64,000 nt of DNA, taken from contig OX345636.1 of assembly GCA_947044365.1 (NCBI GenBank), forward strand, positions 41,210,191 through 41,274,190. The letters run 5' to 3'. Position numbers and translations under genes: made by a program. The notes beneath the pieces were generated by a model. It was not told the origin of the DNA, did not search any database, and saw nothing but the letters and a program-made list of their open reading frames with translations. Below, piece after piece: positions 57,890 to 64,000 of this stretch; within the stretch, counting starts at the first letter, position 1; every line of letters begins with the position of its first letter. The DNA is from Petrosia ficiformis. Taxonomy: Eukaryota; Porifera; Demospongiae; Haplosclerida; Petrosiidae.

Positions 57890-60105
57890 CTTGAATACGA
57901 GATTTGTTATTTATTAAACTTCTTAAGCACAACATATACTTAATTCAACTGAATAAAAATAGACACAACAGTGAATTATACACTGTAAAACTAAGTTTTC
58001 TGCTTACATGACAGTATAACACAATAACGTGGTTACAATAATATTAGTAATTCACAACATTCCTCTGTCCTTAAGATGAAAGTAAGAGTGTAAAACGATC
58101 CACAGGTTTATGTGTTCTTGTTGAATGACGTAGTTGAACTATGGGAGGTTAAGGTGAAACACTCAAGGTTACTTGATCATTTGTACATTGGCATGGCAAT
58201 GGCCAGTCATCACATTTTATTGTAGAAGTTACATGACTATCACTATATATATATATATATAATTATATATATATATATATATACACGCAAATGATCAACA
58301 TGTCTGTGCATGAGATTCCCACTATTGGTTGAACTTGATAAGATAAAGATCCTAGAAATTTAGTAACTGGAACTGGTATCCATTTCTGAGATCCATGGAA
58401 ATTCCTAGCAAACAATTTAAAATTAAATCATATATGTACATATGAAGGGAATGAAATTTAGTATTCCATTTCTCTTTTTTAGATTGAACTTTCTGAGATG
58501 TGTCGAGATGGCATAGACCTAGAAGTGTCCTAGTTTTCTGTCCCATTAAAAGTTAAGCAGGGGATAGTCCTGTACTGAAATGTGAAGTGATACGATAAGT
58601 AAGAAGAAAACGGGAAATTCTGTCCTTGATGTTTTTGCTATAATCTGATTTGATTGTTTGTACAGCACATTTGGCTAACCTGTTTGATGATGGGTGATAA
58701 GGAGACGTAAAAGTGTGTTTAATTCCATTCCTCTCGGTAAAATCTTTGAATTCCTGACTGGTAAATGCAAAGGACACAATATGTTCAGGAATGCCATGAG
58801 TTACAAACATCATACAAAGTTTCTCAATACTTGCTTCAGATCAGGTTGTTTGAACAATAGGAGCTTCACTCCATTTGGAATGATCATCGATTAGTATCAA
58901 AAATAACTTTCCCAAATATTGAGAAGCTTGGTTGAAGTGAACTCTTGCCCAAAGTCAATTGAGATATTTCCTAAGATGAATTGAGGCTTTGGGTAGTGTA
59001 GATCTGTTTAACTAACATGTTTCACAGTTTTAAACTGTTCTCTCAATTTTCAAATCCAGATTGGGCTACCTAATGAAACATCGAGCTAAGCTTTTCATTC
59101 TACTCACTCCGAGATCAGTGGCATGTAGGTGTTTCCGAATAATGTCGTGACCTTCTGGTGGTATAATGATACGACTACCCCAGGGGATACACTCATCCAG
59201 AACAGAGTTCATTCCTATGGTTGAAATGAGGTGATTAGGGTTAGTCAACAGCCATACCATCTGTACCAATGGCACATAGAAACTTCGGTCCTGTACATGT
59301 TGAATGAGTTTACAGTTTGGTGCAAGATTAAGGTTTTGTTTATCCTTTGCTGCAGCTTCCATGGCTTGGGTGATATTGAACGCCAGCTTGTATATGTCAG
59401 GCTCACTCTCTTGTGGAAGACAACATTGTATGTGGTTATCGGATGCCACATACAATTCTATCTCTGATCATATCATTTAGAGAGTCCCCAAATGCACAAT
59501 GTTGTCCTCAAGACTTAAGCCGACAACATAAGTGGCCAATGACTGATTGACGAATTCATATGTGAAACTTGTATCATTGAAAAATGGAAGATGGTTTAGG
59601 ACTGTAGAAATCTTACACCATAATTATAGTTGAAACTCTGACTGTTTCAACAATCTGGGTGTAACATTTCTCCAATGTCTGGACCACACACTGTGAGTAG
59701 TTCGGTGTGCTTCTTCTCAACTCCGTCAATAATGACCGAGATGTTTGGAATGTAATGTTCACAATTCAATGGCTGCATGGATTGAAGGTCCCATGAGTTG
59801 CCATCCTCATCGCCAATTAATTTGTATCTTGAGTACGAGATTTGATATTCAACTGAATCAAACTGACAGAACAGTGAATTATATATTACATAAGACTAAG
59901 GTTTCTATTTACATGACAGTACATGTATAAGATAATTAAACATGGCTACAAAATTCACAACAGGTATTCAGCTTGGTTTACATAAGTTTACATAGTGCTC
60001 ACTCAAGACAACTCATGCTACTATCATGATAGAACTAGCAGTTAACATCGTGATAGTGATAGCAGTTTAATATCATGATAGTTAAACTATTGACCAGCCC
60101 TATCA
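57890..60105 (-). mobile_element. Gypsy LTR element, internally deleted, inverted copy
   Basis: Minus strand: 5' LTR about 60105-59825 (starts TGATAGGGCTGGTCAA), primer region TTGGCGATGAGGATGG, decayed gag (59450-59810), gag-integrase fusion ORF (59066-59455, NHIQCCLPQESEPD ... WGSRIIIPPEGHDIIRKHLH), integrase core (58553-58990: ILIDDHSKW, THGIPEHIVSFAFTS, SPYHPSSNRLAKCAV) and 3' LTR (about 58100-57895). In the core the second catalytic Asp region (usually DNGPQ) is gone and the catalytic Glu position is Lys. Both flanks match the copy at 40345-41905. Confidence 0.75.
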
Positions 60106-61594
60106 CATAGTTTTATGTTTAATTTCCTATTCATGAGTTCAAATACAATAATAAGTTTATTAACATCACACTTGCAATTGATAGTATATACTTTATATTA
60201 TACCGTATTAAGTGCACCTATCAAAATTTTAATTCACGAAAACGATTATGTCACTTCAAAATTTACAAAAACTGAAAATTTTTTAATACATTTTCAATGG
60301 CGGAAGATGGCGGATAAATGCCTTGTAAATACCGCTCAATGGAACAGCCAGTATACGCAATCAGGAACTGGTATATGTTGCAACTCACACCTCAGATATC
60401 ACTTTGTAGCTACATAAGTGCACCACATAAAATTTCGCTATCACCTTGGAGAAAAATGTAAGTTTTTTAAATTCACCATTGAACTCTATACTAAAACCAA
60501 GCGGTAATATACGGAAAGATTACTGAAATATTTGATCCGTGTCAAAGGATTTCTGGGCATGCCTTACAGGACTGAGCTTGTTTTTCAAGTTTATTCCCAT
60601 TTCCAACACTGGCGACTTTATTGCATATATTTTGGCCACCGTTCACTTTCTCTACCCCAAACTTGGCTCCTTTTCTGACATGGAGTACTAATTCTACCAA
60701 CGTGCTTACCGGGACTTGAAAGTCCCCTAGCACTTTGTAGGATTACATCAAATGCAGTGCTCTCCCTCTTTTGACAGAAACTGGGGCAAACAAAATGGCC
60801 CCACTGCATGTTGGTACCAGCTACACCCACGATTTCAGGTTTTACAGCAAGAGAAATGCCTCAGGTACCCACCAGAGCGCGTGGGCGGGGTCACTGAAAC
60901 CACAATTTGCGTGGGCAGCGAGGGGGCACAGCCCCCTTTGAACCCCCTGTGTGACATCAGTCTTCTAAGGTTAAGTATTCTAACAAGTTTGCCATCTTTC
61001 ACTTGGGTTGGATGTGTGTGAGTGCCGGTCAATAGCCTGAGTACTTAATAAAAATGATTCATGGGTGGATCGCTCTGATGTAACACTGCTTTGTAAGATT
61101 AATAATAGTAATAGTATGGTTGGTGATCGACAGAGATCCATTACCATAACATTAATATTTTCACCATTACTTCCAATTACTACCAGAAATAATAATTTAT
61201 TTCATGTTACAACATACTGGCGGCAGTAAAATTTAAATACTGTAGTAATTATTACAGCTGTTGTGATACAATTAACTTTTATTAACATCAAATATTGCTT
61301 GCGTGATTTTTCTATACAGTGCAATTTTTTTAATTCGTGTTCAGTAGTGATGTATTATCACAGAACTGATACGTGGATCAATGTGAAGATATGATCAATG
61401 CATGATTACAAATTTACAGCACAAACATACTTGGAAGAATACTAAATAATAGTTGGCCATTAGCCATTTTCCAGAATGAAACATTTTTTCTATGCAACCA
61501 AAATTTCATTGACTGCTCATTATGCAACTGTTATTTTGTACTCAGTGGATGAACACATGCATAGTGTAGTTACATCTGAATTCAATCCTTACAG
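60106..61594. other. Repeats and intron relics, no gene
   Basis: 60990-61050 (CTTTCACTTGGGTTGGATG, AGCCTGAGTACTTAA) is homologous to the intron after SRCR exons 6 and 8, although the exon itself is absent. 60870-60960 holds a G-rich GCGTGGGCGGGG / GGGGGCACAGCCCCC stretch like the hAT-type elements. 60250-60840 has overlapping ORFs without recognisable domains. Confidence 0.5.
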
Positions 61595-61687
61595 GAACAG
61601 CTCTTTCATCAGCTTACTTTGGAGCAGGAGCTGATGAAATCTGGTTGGATGAAGTGTCTTGTACTGAATCTGAATCAGAATTATTTT
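61595..61687 (+). pseudogene. SRCR cluster C, truncated second-half exon
   Basis: After TCCTTACAG it reads [20 protein letters not shown] and VSCTESESEL, then breaks off at about 61687 into unrelated sequence with a stop. About 75 bases of the exon, including HDC and VRC, are missing. Confidence 0.7.
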
Positions 61688-62636
61688 CCCTTTGTTAATA
61701 GGCTAACATAATATTAATTGCCGAATACAGTTTTATTATCCACTACGTCACCAGTTCCATTCCCAAACTTGTTCTTTGAATTCTTCTTTCTCACTAGATT
61801 GTTGCATATCTAGTATCCATTAGACGATGAACAGTGTAGACCTAATCAGCACATGCAATAGTGCCATTGTGCAATAATGAATCTTCGAAAGAAGTGGCTT
61901 GATTATCGTATCGTATCACATCAGTTTTAATCAATGCATCATAATATCACAACAGTTTTAATGCTAATTATAAGTTTGGTAAATCATATCGTATATTGTA
62001 TAGCCTTATTCAAGTAATCATAATAATTATTGTAAGTAACATTTAAAAAACAAGTAATATTGAAAAAAAAAAGCTGTGATGAAACCCTCAAGGACTAAAT
62101 TTTTGGATTTCCTGCTTTGCATTATTCTTGAACTAATGCAAACAGATTTATAAAAAACAGATGATTGTAGCTTCATTTCTCTGAGGTTTTATTTCATTAT
62201 AGTTATATCACATGTATTTCGTCAAAACACAAATAAGATCTGTGGTCACACCCCAAAACCTCCGATCAACTGAAAGTCATATGAGGAACTATGCATATAT
62301 TCTTAAAGCGGTGTACATAACAGTATTTATGTATTCCAAAATATTTATGTCCCCCCCTTTCCTTCCTGCTGGTCTATAGCTACAGCATGTATTCTTTTAC
62401 ACACCACACCAGATATTTGACCATACCATCGTGAATGACATAACTTCCTTAACTAAATATACTGCACATACATGACACAAGTATATATAATTACAAATAC
62501 ATAATATTAACCCCTTCAAAACATATCATAACCCTTGGAATTGAAAAAGTGAAAAAAATATATAATGTACGCAAACAATTTCTGGATGGCACCTAAAAAA
62601 CAGAGTTAACTAACTACCTCTGTATATAATGCAATA

Positions 62637-62638
<2 letters not shown>
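61688..62638. other. Intron or intergenic, no gene
   Basis: AT-rich. 62540-62620 (TTTCTGGATGGCACCTAA) matches 13480-13520 and 21565-21600. No coding support. Confidence 0.5.
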
Positions 62639-62673
<35 letters not shown>

Positions 62674-62702
62674 TTATATATTTATTTATATATATATATA
62701 TC
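62639..62702. repeat. AT microsatellite
   Basis: TA runs immediately left of the CCCGATACGGCG repeat, as in the copy at 22376. Confidence 0.85.
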
Positions 62703-63006
62703 CCGATACGGCGAAATATCATAGTAAACCACAGGTTTATAAATCAGGTATAGCACCCTGTGGAGAAATAGAAAACCTGCCATCAATGCAGACTACAAGA
62801 AAACAACGCTTACCTTATGCAAAGTGAAGACAGAAAGGTAGGAAAAGCAACAGACATCAACAAAGGTTTTGTCTTTCGGGAAATATATTAATTATAACAT
62901 GCCTACTCATGTTATATCAGTTTTATAATCACCTTGCTCTGGGGCCTACGGCCCTCATGCTAGGTGATTATAAATCTGACAAAGCTCTCAGAGCCGTTTT
63001 ATAACG
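62700..63006. repeat. CCCGATACGGCG repeat, copy 2
   Basis: Matches 22376-22680 over its length, including GACTACAAGAAAACAACGCT and the terminal foldback around GGGGCCTACGGCCC. More diverged than copy 1 in its hairpin arms. Confidence 0.65.
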
Positions 63007-63332
63007 TATACATACATAATTATAGTATTATTGTATAATATGATTATATAGATAATTTATAATTATATATATACTATGCATTGAACAAATTCTTTACAAT
63101 TGGTGGTTAAATTGTAGTGTTGATGGAAGTTTTCTCCTTGTATATAATAATTGTAGGATTGCATATATTGTACATGAGGTAATAATAAATTACGAGTCAC
63201 ATATTGAGTACGCAACCAAAATTTTGTTTAGACAAATACACTGACAACTCAATATAATTATGCTACTGTTATTTTGTACTCTGTGTATACCCGTGAATCA
63301 AATTACATATGTGGTTACATTAATTCTTACAG

Positions 63333-63502
63333 GAACAGCTCTTTCATCAGCTTACTTTTGGCAGAAACTAGTAGAATTTGGTTGGATGACGTATTTTGTA
63401 CTGGATCTGAATCAGAAGTATTAGATTGTAGTCATGATGGTATTGGAATCCATGATTGTGATCATTTTGAAGATGCATCTGTTAGGTGTGATGAGGATTC
63501 AT
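63333..63502 (+). pseudogene. SRCR cluster C, second-half exon with frameshift
   Basis: Between TTCTTACAG and GTAAGT. Starts GTALSSAYF, then small indels (TTTTGGCAGAAACTAG for TTTGGAGCAGGAACTGG, net minus one) shift the frame; [19 protein letters not shown] and [20 protein letters not shown] follow in the new frame. Three extra bases (GAT) near the end give VRCDEDS. Length 170 bp. Splice sites intact. Confidence 0.7.
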
Positions 63503-64000
63503 GTAAGTAGATTATTAACACTTGTAGAAACATTAACATGTGGTTACTGTCAAGATATAAGATATCATTTTCTCAATTTCTTCTAAATGTATCATTAGAA
63601 ACCAGGATAGATAGAATATGATACTGAACTTACTTATATCAGTTGTCTGAAAAACAACATATCAGTTGTCTGAAAAACAACACAAAGATAAAAAACACAT
63701 TTTGTAGTGTAAGAAGATGTTGTACCATGAGCGTCTCAGCTTGCACACGAGGGTGTCAGACACACAATGATAAAGAGGGATTTTTTCTCTGTGTTCACCC
63801 AACAATTCATCAGCTAGCTTCGATTTTGGTTACTTACACACATTGACCACAGCAAACTAGACTACTAAATGAATCTGATTGTCATTTAGTAGTCTGGGTT
63901 ATGAGTAAACATAGGCAATAGAACCAAAAAAAACATAAGCAAGCATTTAGCTAGATTATAGAATTCATCGCCTCTATAAATTATAGTTATGTGTGTTTTC
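63503..64000 (+). other. Intron leading to a transmembrane exon beyond the window
   Basis: 63940-64000 (AAGCATTTAGCTAGATTATA, GAATTCATCGCC, TATGTGTGTTTTC) matches the last 60 bases before the transmembrane exons at 17469 and 24495. A cluster C membrane exon is therefore expected just after position 64000. Confidence 0.6.

Noticed and set aside
60542..61032. Several overlapping ORFs of 63-89 codons
   Set aside because: Both strands are open over a GC-richer repeat; no start context, splice site or domain favours any of them.

Overview
The window looks like nuclear DNA of a marine invertebrate, most likely a demosponge. It is AT-rich, with short exons, GT-AG introns and abundant decayed transposons. 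It is dominated by scavenger receptor cysteine-rich (SRCR) receptor exons of the kind expanded in sponges. No bacterial-style gene, rRNA or CRISPR array is visible. The organism call is inference from gene content and base composition.

Three paralogous SRCR gene clusters make up the locus. Cluster A (+ strand, 6941 to 24904) encodes a signal peptide, one SRCR domain, a somatomedin B domain, a 9-codon linker, then SRCR domains and two tandem copies of a transmembrane/tail exon. Cluster B (- strand, 53762 down to 35681) has a near-identical signal peptide exon, four SRCR exon pairs plus a truncated fifth, a transmembrane exon and a separate last exon with a PPxY motif. Cluster C (+ strand, 57001 to beyond 64000) has SRCR exons without a visible start. 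Each SRCR domain is split over two exons of 159-168 bp. Nearly all introns are phase 1, so exons can be duplicated or lost without breaking the frame. A and B are convergent. B and C share a large inverted duplication that includes a gypsy element.

Other possible genes are a small four-exon gene of unknown function (2388-3110, +), an orphan last exon with a predicted coiled coil (33551-33823, -), and a SAM-like exon (56325-56443, +).

The rest is mobile DNA: gypsy LTR elements, Penelope-like elements with GIY-YIG remnants, a Helitron split by a gypsy element, a 2.4-kb piggyBac with TTAA duplications, hAT-like and long-TIR non-autonomous elements, BEL/Pao, DIRS-like and Tc1/mariner fragments, foldback modules, AT microsatellites and tRNA-like sequences. 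Because the locus is internally duplicated, several insertions can be compared with an unoccupied paralogous site in the same window. Several SRCR exons carry a frameshift, deletion or splice-site mutation, which suggests ongoing birth and death of receptor exons.

All exon coordinates come from reading splice consensus and paralogue comparison by eye; no alignment or transcript data were available.
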